Notes under the pieces: model-generated
What the model saw: only the letters and a program-made list of their open reading frames with translations
Told to the model about the DNA's origin: nothing
Database searches by the model: none
In this document: piece after piece, positions 13,001 to 24,601 of the stretch
How the letters are laid out: the number at the start of each line of letters is the position of its first letter
Position numbering within the stretch: position 1 is the stretch's first letter
Made by a program: the position numbers and the translations under genes
DNA from: Chondrosia reniformis
Taxonomy: Eukaryota; Porifera; Demospongiae; Chondrillida; Chondrillidae
Direction of reading: 5' to 3'
Assembly (NCBI GenBank): GCA_947172415.1
Contig: OX359193.1
Coordinates: 5,450,501-5,514,500, forward strand
Length of the DNA stretch: 64,000 bases

Positions 13001-16000
13001 CCACCCCTGTATAGCCAGGTAACCTGTCAACTGTACCCACCCCTGTATAGCCATGTCAACTGTACCCACCCCTGTATAGCCAGGTACCCTGTCAACTGTA
13101 CCCACCCCTGTATAGCCAGGTACCCTGTCAACTGTACCCACCCCTGTATAGCCAGGTACCCTGTCAACTGTACCCACCCCTGTATAGCCATGTCAACTGT
13201 ACCCACCCCTGTATAGCTGGGTACCCTGTCAACTGTACCCACCCCTGTATAGCTGGGTACCCTGTCAACTGTACCCACCCCTGTATAGCTGGGTACCCTG
13301 TCAACTGTACCCACCCTTGTATAGCCAGGTAACCTGTCAACTGCACTAAACTATGGCATCAGATAGCATGGAGGGTTATTCATAATTAATTAAAAAGTAG
13401 ACAATCTCTGCCTAAATCATGAAATAGGAATAATTTACGTACAACCGCAACTATTGATTAGAATAATAGATTCCAATTGACGGTCCTTTCTCAGACTGGT
13501 TGAGCTGAACCTATATATTACACCTGGGGAACCATACCATATTAAACATATACACTTTATTAGATTTCCAGTGATGACATACAGGAATGAGGCTGATAAC
13601 TTCATAAGGTAAAGTGATAGTGCTACAGAATGCATGAGATAATGTGTATGAATTCTGAATGGAACCATACACCTATTCCAATGTCAATAGAAAATAATAC
13701 AAGGTGGCACAAGAATTAGAGAGTACAATCCTTAATAATTTCTTCCTTACATAGTTATGTAATAATACTTCATCATACAAGGGGAGAGAGACAACTCAGA
13801 CAATACGTCCAGCCAGTCACAGTATATACATACGTACATCCATAGCATAGGAGTTGTAATTCGTAGTAAAAATCGTCATATGACTCAAGTTTACCACTGT
13901 GCTATAAGGCCTTTTCGGAGAATACCACTCCTCATCAGTAGCACTGGGTAGCAATTCTTTAGAGTAACCAAGCTACCAATTCTTTATCTCTCAACAAAGG
14001 ATTGGCTGAAACACATTTAAAAACGTCAAACCTAAAACTCAGAAAACTCTATAACCAACATCAATATTATTATGTAGGCAAAATAGTACGAACGGTTAAT
14101 AATTTCCTTGTTCATAGGAGTTGTATGCAGCCAAACATCTGCATACATCAGTATTCAGGCTAACATTTCCCTCAAATTTGTTCCACTGTAACAACCACCA
14201 TAGTTTAACTGTTCAATGTATGCTACGGTTTGTCAGCTACCAAAAAGATAAGACTGCACTCCCTAAAAACATATTGTATTCTCTACTTTCAACTGCAATC
14301 AGAAGAAATTGGCAACCAGTGATCGCCTCCCAGAAAGTAATAATTATAAAGGTACGTAGCACCATGGGAACGGACTTGTGAGGGAATGTACTACTGTTAA
14401 AAGAGTTTACTGTATCGTTAGTAGAAGAACATGCGTGCACTGATGATATAATCAATTCGAGGGCAATAGTGAGTAAATATATACGAACTACCATCTAGTG
14501 TAACAGCATCGTCTCATATGTGATAGGGGGGTAGTTACATAATATGTTAATATACTTGTAGTCATAGCAACTGACAGCCACATGATATCAGCTATGTGTT
14601 GGGCATATTGTAGACACCACCAGCCTAACTAGTCAGCTAGCTTGGAAAAAGCACTTGTTACACTTGTGAAACAAGTTAAACCGTAATTAGCTCTAAATTG
14701 AGTGATAATGCAGCTATAGTTCTACATAATAGAGTAAATTAACAAACAGGTCTCTTCAAAGAGGCAATATCTGATCATGCCGACATATATACATAGAACT
14801 CCAAAGTACCGTGCTATCTTATTAAACTGAATCTCTTGATTGGACCGCCGGGCCTACATATTCTAGTGTTCATGAATCTTGCACTACATACTATATCAAC
14901 AGATAATTCAATATTATGGAGAACAAAAGCTATATCATTTCAGTAATAAGGTAACTACGTATATACAGTCAAAATAGTCTCACTTCCGAGGAGGCTAGTG
15001 GACACTACATTATGTCAAAATTGCTAATTAGAAGCTTTAAGAAGGGAAGGGAGTACATGGAGGTATTCTCTCTGAAACACAGAATCTGTTTAACAGGGCA
15101 ACAATTGTAGGTGAGAGACTGCCTCCTAAGATTTCAGCGAGATTGGGGTCAACAAACACATCAGGGCTTCCTAATTGGAATGAAATCTTAGTCTACCTTT
15201 TCAAAAAACAATAAAGACCAAAGCTGCTGCTGGTTGTTCCCAGTATCTTCTCATTCTGATTCCAGTAGCATTAAATGGATGACACTAGGCAGCCCTTTGA
15301 ATGAATATTCAGGGGACTATATTACAATGTTACTTTTTATATATTGGACAATAAAAAAAGGACATGTTGACTGTAGATTCCTTAATAGTCATTGCTGCTA
15401 GTTCAAAAGGGAAGGGAGGTAACAATAAATATGTACATGTACGTATATATACATATACTGTATGTACAGTATATATAATGGAAATGTACATATCATTGTC
15501 AAATTAAAAACTCTGAGCAATTAATCAGAACACTCTAACAGAAGGCAGTTGATATATGTACAAACATTTAACCACACTGTAGGTATATGAGCTGTACCTA
15601 CCTAGAATACAGTACCTTAACTACTGTACAACCTGACTGCCACAACTACAGGGCTGCAGCGAGAGCAGCTAGCCCTGTTCAAAGTGTACAATTACCTTCT
15701 GATCCCAAAGAAACACTTACAGACAACATGATTACAGTGATGAATCAGACTAGGTATGTATGTAAGGCATGTTTAGACTCCTGACAATTGATTTTCTCAG
15801 CTATTATTCATATAACAAAGTGAATTTGAGAATGATTTGTAGACACTCTATCACAAAAGGTTCACATTAATCAAATCCTTCAAGCAGAACCTCCTAGTAA
15901 GTGTAGAGGTCTATGCAGGTACTATAAGATCTCTCAAAGTCATTAATTCTATTATAACACCAAATACCAACCTGAATGGAGGTACAAAGGAGACTACGTA

Positions 16001-19000
16001 GGTCGGGTTTTCCCTTAGTTGTAGTTGTGGTTTGGTTATCATTGTAATCCTATGCACACATGTTCACACTCACTGCTAACATGAGAAAAACTACAATGAT
16101 TTAATATCAGGACAGGTAAGTATAACAGAAGTAGTATATATAACAGAAATAGTCAATCATAGGAAAGTCATTACTGCAATGAGATTATTATAGAGTTTTG
16201 CCAACCTACAAATGTACAGTCTGCTCTAATAACAGCTTTACAAAGTCACTGGCAAAGTGAGAAATTACTACAGATACAAGCTTGCCTATCAAGTGTAAGT
16301 CAAACAAAAGTGCAAATTATAAGTTCAAAGAAGTTATAACTAGCAATATTAAACCATCTGGAAAGCACAGCCAGGCCTATGGGAAGCTAAGGGCAGATGT
16401 AAATTACCAGACAACACCCTCAAAGACATATAACAAGTAGTATTACTATATCTAACAGCTAGCCTACCTACCTATATGTATTTCACCATGTTTACCTCCA
16501 CATTGAAGACTAAAATATTAAAGGGTTCACCTTAATATTCATTGATGTTAACAGCTTAAATGATCTACAACCATTCAAAGAGATACATTAGGAATTAAAA
16601 AGACTATCTTCTGTTTCAAAGACATTTTCAATTACAAAGGGATTTATGCATTCTAATAGGTAGCGTTGTATAGCATGTGTTCTTTGATCTGACAAAAAGA
16701 GGTTCCCTTGAATAATTTGACTAATGAATGCAGCACTCAATGACGGCCATCACTACTTACACTAAGTGAAATTGACACTGATTGCAGTATCATATTGGAA
16801 CGTAACACATTTAATAACAATCAGTGACAAGATGACTATACAGCAACACAATTTCAACAAAATATGTGAGAAAATGACCAGAGAGCCTTTGAACACACTC
16901 TAGGCAGCCATCCATATGGGCACCTCTAACAAACTTACTTTAATAATACCTCAGAATGGCACTACTGTATAATGAACTCTGCCTTCCTAACCAACATCAA
17001 CAGCCAAGGACTAAAAAAGATCACTAAATGGAAAAATATTCCCAGGGTCACTGATGAAGGGTTGAATTCCCAAGCTGTCTGACCCAATGGAGCAGAAGAG
17101 AAGGAGAAGGAAAAACTCTTGTATCCTCATCCAAAGCTCTCACTAGGTTTAGTTCCCTATAGGCCTTTTACTCTAAAGTAGATATGGCATGTAGGAAAAA
17201 TGGTGTCTTAGATTACTAGTCAGTTTATAAACTGTTTGCTAACATCAGTCTATTAGGATATAAGGATTTCGTGGCGTATGATTGGTCAAAGTAATGGAAA
17301 CGGTATTATTGTAGTCTATATAGTAGTTATCATAATTCACTTGAGAGGGTCTCCAGGGGCTAGCAATTACATGCCCTTGTGTTCTGCTACTAGTCGGTGC
17401 CTTGTAGTTGCTGCTAATTACTGTCTGGAAATGTATCACAATCTTTAATTAGGCTTGTAGTACAGCGAACCTGATGTAAGTACACTTAATGAAACAGAAT
17501 AGGGAGAGTAGTGTGCTTGCTGGACAACACTAGTGTGGCTGGAATGATTTCATTCGTAGGAATACCTGTTAGATATTGGCTTACTGTAAGCAGCATTGGA
17601 TGTGTTGCCATGGTTAATAGCACATAACTGTCAGGTGTACAGTAACAAGAGGTGTATAAACAGAGACATAACCATCATATTGTCACATTCACACAGCCTG
17701 AATGTAAGAGAATTCAAATGTAAGAGAATTCAAATATTGCGCTCAGTACAAGGAAAATATGCCACAAATGTTGTGAATAGACTAAGTAACACGCTTTGAG
17801 ATGCCAACCAACTGTGGGAGGCTCACAATATGTATACAGTCCCATACACCTTGATACCTCTGTTAACTTTATAAGGATTGATTTCATAACACAAACTCCA
17901 TTTCACTATAATGTATTATACTAATGTAGTCACACCAATGATGTTTACAGGTTGATATCGAGCATTACCTTATCTACTCATTTAACCTCCCTAATCCCCA
18001 GTATACATAACATATGGGTCAGCTTTGCAGTTGCACGCACAGAATTACATACCACACCATGCACATAATTACAGAGCAGGGCTAATTTAAACAAAATAAC
18101 CGTAATAAGAAAACAGCTTTGCAAAGATTACCATTTTGTAAAAACATTAGTATTATACGTACAGTATATGTATGATAACATTTGTAATTGATGCATATAT
18201 ACACTATATAGATTCTCACTATTAGTATACAGTTAATTATGAATGTGATATATCTACCACAGTAACATCATCATATGGTTTTGATTACAGCCAATAAAGA
18301 GCCTGCTAATCTACCCAAACTTGAAAGACAGGGCCATTCAATGGACAAGTCGTCAGTGAAGAAATGTAATGGCAGGAAAGACAAAACAATTCAAAGGTGA
18401 ATGGCTTAAACTCACAAATCTATAACCATACAAGGGCCAACTCAGCCAATCAAGATGCACGCACTACCATAGAAAGTCCCTCCTGTTCCTTGATTGGCTA
18501 ATTTAATTAATAAGGCCATACAGAAGCAGGTGCATAGCTGAGTAATAACATTATTCAGGTAAATAACATTTAAAATTAGTTAATATCTACACACAATACA
18601 CCATGCTGTATACTAGAATTCCATAAACTGTGCGCGTATGTCAGCCATTGTGCTTTGAGGCATACAGTAAATACAGACCATAGAGGCATTCCGTTCAAAT
18701 TATGTTACATAGCAACCGCAGAATAAGACACAAAGTTGAACCTAGAAATCATACACCAGGTGTACAGTAGTGACGTAGCATTCAGATCATGTCCTCTGAA
18801 ATGAAATTGTGACAAACAAGCTAACAACTTCTAGATGTATGCATAGTGATTCTTGTTATTCCAGACTACATATTATAAGTTGTATGTGTAAATGGCAGCT
18901 ACATACTTAGGTACATGTATGTAACTTAATCTAATACAAAAAGTTCATGATCATATACACGATGCTATGCACACCCTAATTAGATACTACAGGAATACAT

Positions 19001-22000
19001 GAGGATTCACAGAAGATCAAGATATAGAAAAAGACAAAGACTCCCAGGATCACTGATGAAGGGTGGAATTCCCAGAAACGGCTGTCTGACCCAGTGGAGA
19101 AGAAGATGAAAGAAGGGAAAAGAAGGAAGAAAAGACTCCTGTATCTTCATCCAAAGCTCTCTTCAGGTTTAGTTCCCCTATAGGCTCTTTTACAGAATAG
19201 GCATATAGCATGTAGGAAAATGGTATCTTAGATTTTTCATGATACACTAGCAACTTACAATGGAGCTAGTCACCTCAAATTAACTATAGCAGTGCCAACC
19301 AACTGACAACTCACGCCAACCAGTACACTGGGTAAGCAATTAAATAAATTTGAGAAGTGGACCTCAACACTAACCACAACTTGGTGATAATGATTGCAGG
19401 ACCAGAAGAAATAAATAGTGTTCACAATAAATTAAAAGACTGTTCTAATTGAATTCTTTAAAATCTTATTTAATCAAAGGGTTGCATCTGAGCAATGAAC
19501 TAATATTGAAAATAGATTTACGTAACTTGTGTAGACTGTATATATATCACATTAATACAAGTGATTAAAAACCATTAAAGTAAAATTCATTTCACATACA
19601 TGCACACAGATGCATACACACACACACATATATACACGTATGTATGAAGGTACACACAATCAATAAAATGTTGACAGATAGTAAAGTAGTACGTCTATGG
19701 CTTCCTACCCCCAGGGTCCTATTGTGCCAAGCTATGTAGGTAATGTATAGGAATTAGGACATAGCTTTTCAACTGGTACAGAAGAACACTCTGCAGAATG
19801 AATAAGCTCTAGTAAGCAAGGATGCGTACACGAAACTGATAAATACTTATTGAGAGATCTACAGGAATAAACTTGAAGCCATCACACAGACACTTCTATA
19901 AATAGATAGATGTACATATATCAACTGTGGAATATGCAGGTACATGTATATACATGTATGTGTCTATGGCCTTTGGAGCATAGACAGATACTCCTCCTCA
20001 TAACAAGTGTAAAGTGATTACATGTACATACATACATTTCCTCAGGTGTGTGGATCTGACTAAAGAAGATTATCTGGAACAAAGATGAAGAATTTGAGGA
20101 ACTTGAAGAATAACTACACTCTCCAGGGGTACATTTGAATTGCTATTGCAACCAATCTACCAGATCCCATCATGTTAAGAGCCTGTTTGAAACTTGAAGC
20201 TGTCAAAATTAGCCATAATTGTAGGTGATCTACAAATGAGGCTCTATGAGCAATCTAAAGCACCATTTTCGACATACTACAGTAAAAAGCCTATATGAAA
20301 CTAACCCTAGACAGTCAGGGCTGCATAGAAGAATGTCCCTCCCCCCAGGATTGATTTTGTCCCCCTAGACTTTTGGGAACCCCTTAAACTGCTCTGACCC
20401 CTCATACCATTGCCCCCCCCCCCCCCCCTAAATTTTGAAAATTTTCATTTTGCCCCCTCTGGCCTCAAGTTAAGCATACAGCCCTGCAGTATACATATAC
20501 AAACATATAAACATACATATATACATACATATAAACATACATATATACATACATATAAACATACATATATACATACATATAAACATACATATAAACATAC
20601 ATATATACATACATATATACATACATATATACATACATATAAACAGTGAAACCTGCCTAATGCGGTCAAATTGGGACCAATTAAACTTGGCCTTATTAGA
20701 GAGGTGGCTACATTTATGTAGTACATAAGTCCCATCACATATATATTTTAACCTGAATGAGCTGACCATAATTTGGAGGCTACCACTTAGACTGGTTATA
20801 TAGTATTAACCCAGTCTAGTGGTACGTATATACGTACATACATGTACTCATAAAGCTAATACATATACCTGTTCTCTGGTGATTAGCTGTGTATAGGGAG
20901 CATGATGAAGTTTGCAAGTGCCTGTGAATAACCCTGTATTCAACTGAATAAGACAAACACTCCCAGTAATCAAAGCACTGAATACCTCAAGACAGCCATT
21001 ATCCCACTTACAAAGAAAATGAAAGTTGACAATACAGGTAAATTACCTGAAGTGAATAGAGCAACCCTTCCTTACAGAGTGGGGCAGTGTTTAGGGGAGT
21101 CTTGTTAAGGATGTAGGTAACGTTAAGGAGGTAGGTAATGCTAGTCTTGTTAAGGATAACCTTAAGGATGCAGGTAACGTTAGCCTTGTTAAGGATGCAG
21201 GTGACACTTATCTGGTTGCCTGGGGCAGGTGATAGTAAGAAGCCACAAATGTGACTGCAAACCATCAAATCCAATCATTCACAACACTACTGGAAGTAGG
21301 ATGCAATCTGCTGCTAAAGACGTCCCCCATTAATACATTTCATTGTAGCTCACACTACTATAACCCATGAACGTTGTGAGACAGAAACAACCTATCAAAT
21401 GTACAATGTACATATATGATAGCTGTACTCACAAGCTGCATACGTACTTATATACAGTCATATAACACTCTTGTTGGTATGTGAAATAAGTGGAGTGCAA
21501 CAATACTGAATAAACATGTTTAGAACACAGTCAACAAGTGTAAAGTTCTAGTGAATATTGAAAACAACAAATCAATCTGTATAGCTTATCCTATATAGCT
21601 TATCACCAACATGATCACTTTTATTGATTCAAACCATTTATAAATAGTCTTTTGCCTCTATCACCTTCACTTCAATCTTTACAAGAGAGAATTGACCGAG
21701 TGTATAAGTTCAAGCCAAGGTTATGCATGAATAATCTAACACACCATTTAGAGTAAAGGCCTATAGGGAACTAAACCTGGTGAGAGCTTTGGATGAGGAC
21801 ACAAGAGTTTTCTCCTTCTACTTCTCTTCTTCTCCACAGGGCCAGACAGCTGTTTTTGGGAATTGCACCCTTCATCAGTGACCCTGGGAATCTTTATCTT
21901 CTTCTTGATCGTTTGTGAGTCCTTCAGTGTACACAGCTGGATGCGTGTGTATGTGTATTAACGATCAACACAGATATACTCAGGTAGGTGTAACTGATTG

Positions 22001-24310
22001 AAGTAATGACATGATTCATTTTTTATTGCCAGGGTAGTTCTACACAACGATCAACACAGATTCCCTCTCACAGGTTGTGAAAAATAATATTAAAAATGTT
22101 AAATCATTAACAACTAATTAATATCAATCACAGCAATTTCAATTTCAAAGAAATAAGATTTATTATTTTATAATGGTAATAAACTACGTTAAAAGAAACA
22201 TAAGAATATGAAATAGAATCCTTCACTAGTGCCTTGTTAACAGTATGTATAGGGGCATGACTGAACTGCAATTCAAATATACAGTGTTCAATGTACTCAA
22301 TTAATGATATATATTATCGATTGTAACAAAAGTAATGAAGAGATATTAACAGGTGTAAGTTCTATTACAGGTTAGCTTCTTGTGAAGAGAAGGTGGAGCG
22401 GAAACGTACCCTTATCCGGCCATACTGCTTAGGGGTCAGATATTTACTATTATCACTCCCTCCCCCAATAAAATCTTAGATGAACAGCACAAAAAGTTTT
22501 TAGGCTGTACAGTTTTAAAACTAATAACAAGTGACTTTCTCCTTTCCCCTAAATCATGCAACTGGTCTTAGTGACTTGCATTAATGTAATGTCTAACCAT
22601 TGGAGTCTAATGAATTACTTGGGATAAAATTTAGCAAAACAAAACCCTTCAATATTCATGTATGTGCATATAAGTGTATCACTACTTTAACAAAACAATT
22701 AATGAAGGTAACTGGTGATTAGACAGGGAGGTATTGAATTAAGCTGGGAATGCAGCCATTCAGTTGGCATTTGCTGAAAGAACACACATTGAATCTTAGT
22801 TTCACTGTCTTGTTACTCCGATAAGACCACTTATCATCCATGTTCTTTGTAGTAATACTACGTTGTGTACTCTATTGCAAGCATAAGGTACTAGAACATA
22901 GAAATACTATGGCTCTTGTATAAGTAATAAGTATATTGTACAAATAAATGTGCAAATTTGTAAGAAAAGGGTATCGATTGTGTAAGAGCAATGGATATAT
23001 TGAAGAACACATACAAAATTGGTTCAAAGAAAGTCTGCAGTTCAATCAGGAGAGAAAGGGGGAAACAGATGACAGGTATGGTGAAACTTTTCTAATTCAT
23101 TCACCTTTGGTTCAAACGTTTGACAGCTATTTCTTATTGCCACATTCTAATTCATCCTGCCTGCAGTGTACTATGAGCAATATAACACCTCGCATTGGTG
23201 TAAACGCAGGCCCATGTACTGTATATGTGCTATCATTGGACACTGATATATACATTCTACATGTATACATTTATAAGTGCTAATGAAACTACATGTACAT
23301 CTCCAAACCAATTGTACTAGCAACACTGCAGAGGCAAATAAACAGTTTTGCAATCACATAAAACACGCTGGTATCACGTATACAGTAATAGTATATACTG
23401 AAGCTTCAGTGATGTACAAATAGTGTACTACAAAACAGACAAACAGTACGGGTGAGCATGTTGAACTCCTTACTGAACAACACATGTATATTCTATGACT
23501 CTGTGACACTGCAAATTGAGTCCACACACTAGCTCTACCCACCAAGGAGAGAGGCAATTACAAGTACACGTGTACAATTAGGAGAAGTGACACCTTTAAA
23601 ATCAGCCCTCGACGACTGACGAAGAGGATTTCACATACTATAACTAATTTTAGTCACAATAGTCTCATTCTATACATCACAGTCAACACAGACTTCCATA
23701 AACGCTCCTCTTCTAATCGGTCAGTACAAGTTACAAGTCTGACAATATTGCACTACTGGGGATGGGCGCTGGTACATTTACGTGGCCTACAAACAGTATG
23801 GGTTGATCCTAACCGGCCTAGTCTGTCCGGCCTTCCCTAAATTACACTTGTTATTGAAACCGGTTCGATAGCAAAGACGCGGGAAATACTTCAAACCATT
23901 TAGCGACCGAACAGAAGTCCATCCGGTCCTTCCCAACAAATCTAACTAATACAGGGCGTATTGGGGACCAGCAATCCCGAAACTGATACTGGAGAGCTAC
24001 CGATTTACACATATTAGTCACTTTCGGTCAGCTGCAGCAGTACTCGCTAGAGCACCTCGTCGAATAGCTCAACTCTATTACTTACCTCCGGATGCACGCT
24101 TTCCTTTATTTTCTTGGTTACTTTTGCGACTGGTACAGTTTTTGTATCTTCTCGTAACCTTTTCCTCTTTGGTAACTTTCCGTAAAACGAGTCGCACTCT
24201 TCCGACCTGGGGCAAGTAAACACTTTGCCGGTAGAACACAGTCCGTTAAGTGTCGAAGCAACAACTGTAGTCGTAGTGGGTATTGCACTAACAGACTGTA
24301 CTAAGGCCAT
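7072..24310 (-). CDS. Unrecognised Thr/Pro/Gln-rich probable nuclear protein, 7 exons
   Basis: Exons on the minus strand: 24310-24086, 16049-15972, 11115-11008, 9469-9309, 9078-8675, 8459-8338, 7338-7072. All have GT-AG ends and compatible phases, giving 454 aa. Exon 1 carries a strong basic nuclear-localisation-like cluster, KLPKRKRLRED, then a second Lys-rich stretch. The middle has an Arg/Gln helix-like segment (ALAQRRMLRQQRLQ) spanning an exon junction. The rest is low-complexity Ser/Thr/Pro/Gln, with a Met/Pro-rich tail (VPQMMQPTPSQPMFLSPHP). Such composition is typical of transcriptional co-regulators, but no DNA-binding or catalytic domain was recognised. The ATG at 24310 is the first in frame. 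The 8-kb second-exon-to-first-exon intron is far longer than its neighbours and is repeat-filled; further exons could be hidden there. Exon chain fairly sure; function unknown. Confidence 0.75.
12205..13345. repeat. Minisatellite, 33 units of 36 bp or 29 bp
   Basis: About 33 head-to-tail units built on CTGTATAGCCGGGTAACCTG followed by TCAACTGTACCCACCC. Twenty-six units are 36 bp; seven lack 7 bp (AGCCATGTCAAC form, 29 bp). Variants GGGTAACC, AGGTAACC, AGGTACCC and TGGGTACC occur in local blocks, showing amplification of neighbouring units. It lies in the intron between exons 3 and 2 of the 7072-24310 gene. Long minus-strand reading frames through it are a by-product of the 36-bp period. Confidence 0.95.
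17030..17215 (+). mobile_element. Hammerhead-bearing repeat, older copy
   Basis: Copy of the dispersed family described at 38498-38913. It runs from the GGGTCACTGATGAAGGG block (about 17045) through AGCTGTCTGACCC to a degraded 3' end near TTAGATTAC. Stem I is a perfect GGGTCA/TGACCC pair here, but the GAAA block between stem II and stem III is absent. It lies in the large intron of the unknown nuclear protein gene. Confidence 0.8.
18444..18505. repeat. Short foldback with 12-bp arms
   Basis: AGCCAATCAAG and CTTGATTGGCT face each other across about 40 bp. The arms contain CCAAT/ATTGG. It could be a small MITE remnant; no clear target duplication was seen. Confidence 0.4.
18831..19241 (+). mobile_element. 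Hammerhead-bearing repeat, long copy 1
   Basis: 411-bp copy, nearly identical over its length to 38498-38913. It starts at CTAGATGTATGCATAG, has the CTGATGA box at 19053-19059, GAAAC at 19075-19079, a predicted cleavage point after 19086, and ends with the family's constant 3' end GATTTTTCATG. No open reading frame of note. Confidence 0.9.
20478..20648. repeat. 12/24-bp AT-rich tandem repeat
   Basis: Alternating ACATACATATATAC and ACATACATATAAAC units over about 170 bp. A C-homopolymer run lies about 50 bp to its left (around 20413-20428). It ends directly at CAGTGAAACCTGCCTAATGCGGTCA (20645 onward), which resembles the terminal repeat of pogo/mariner-type DNA transposons; no matching partner end was found. 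Confidence 0.7.
21726..21925 (-). mobile_element. Hammerhead-bearing repeat, internally shortened copy
   Basis: Minus-orientation copy of the same family. From right to left it has GATCAAGAAG, CAGGGTCACTGATGAAGGG, CAGCTGTCTGGCCCTG and the 3' end near CATGAATAATCT. Stem I pairs CAGGGTCA with TGGCCCTG (8 bp, one G-U). The central part of the 3' half is missing, and the GAAA block has diverged. Confidence 0.8.
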
Positions 24311-24601
24311 CAACAATGTAGAGAACGGTGATAATCGTCAGCTGTTTATACGTAAATATAAAGGTTTGCTACGCTTTATGGACTAGTACGGTTAAAAACG
24401 CAATAAAACGTAAAATCACGTGATCATCTTGTTCTCGTACATACATGCATGGTGTCAAAAATAGAGCACAATGCAACTCAGAACCATTGCTTACAGTAAA
24501 TGCATTAAATTACTAATCCTATTCAATCAAACAATCACACATCGCTAATTACAACAATTCCCAGTGTTAGTAAATGAATTGACACTCTAAGGATATATGC
24601 T

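Noticed and set aside
12147-13346. Several overlapping minus-strand frames of 60-147 aa reading repeated TVDRLPGYTGVG-type peptides
   Set aside because: They exist only because the minisatellite period (36 bp) is a multiple of three; all three frames are open in places and the array lies in an intron.
20410-20769. Frames of HTYIHTYK / MYICMYIC repeats
   Set aside because: Translation of ACATACAT simple sequence; no gene context.
22948-23283. 111-aa plus-strand frame
   Set aside because: No splice or homology support; lies in the repeat-rich intron and ends in simple sequence.
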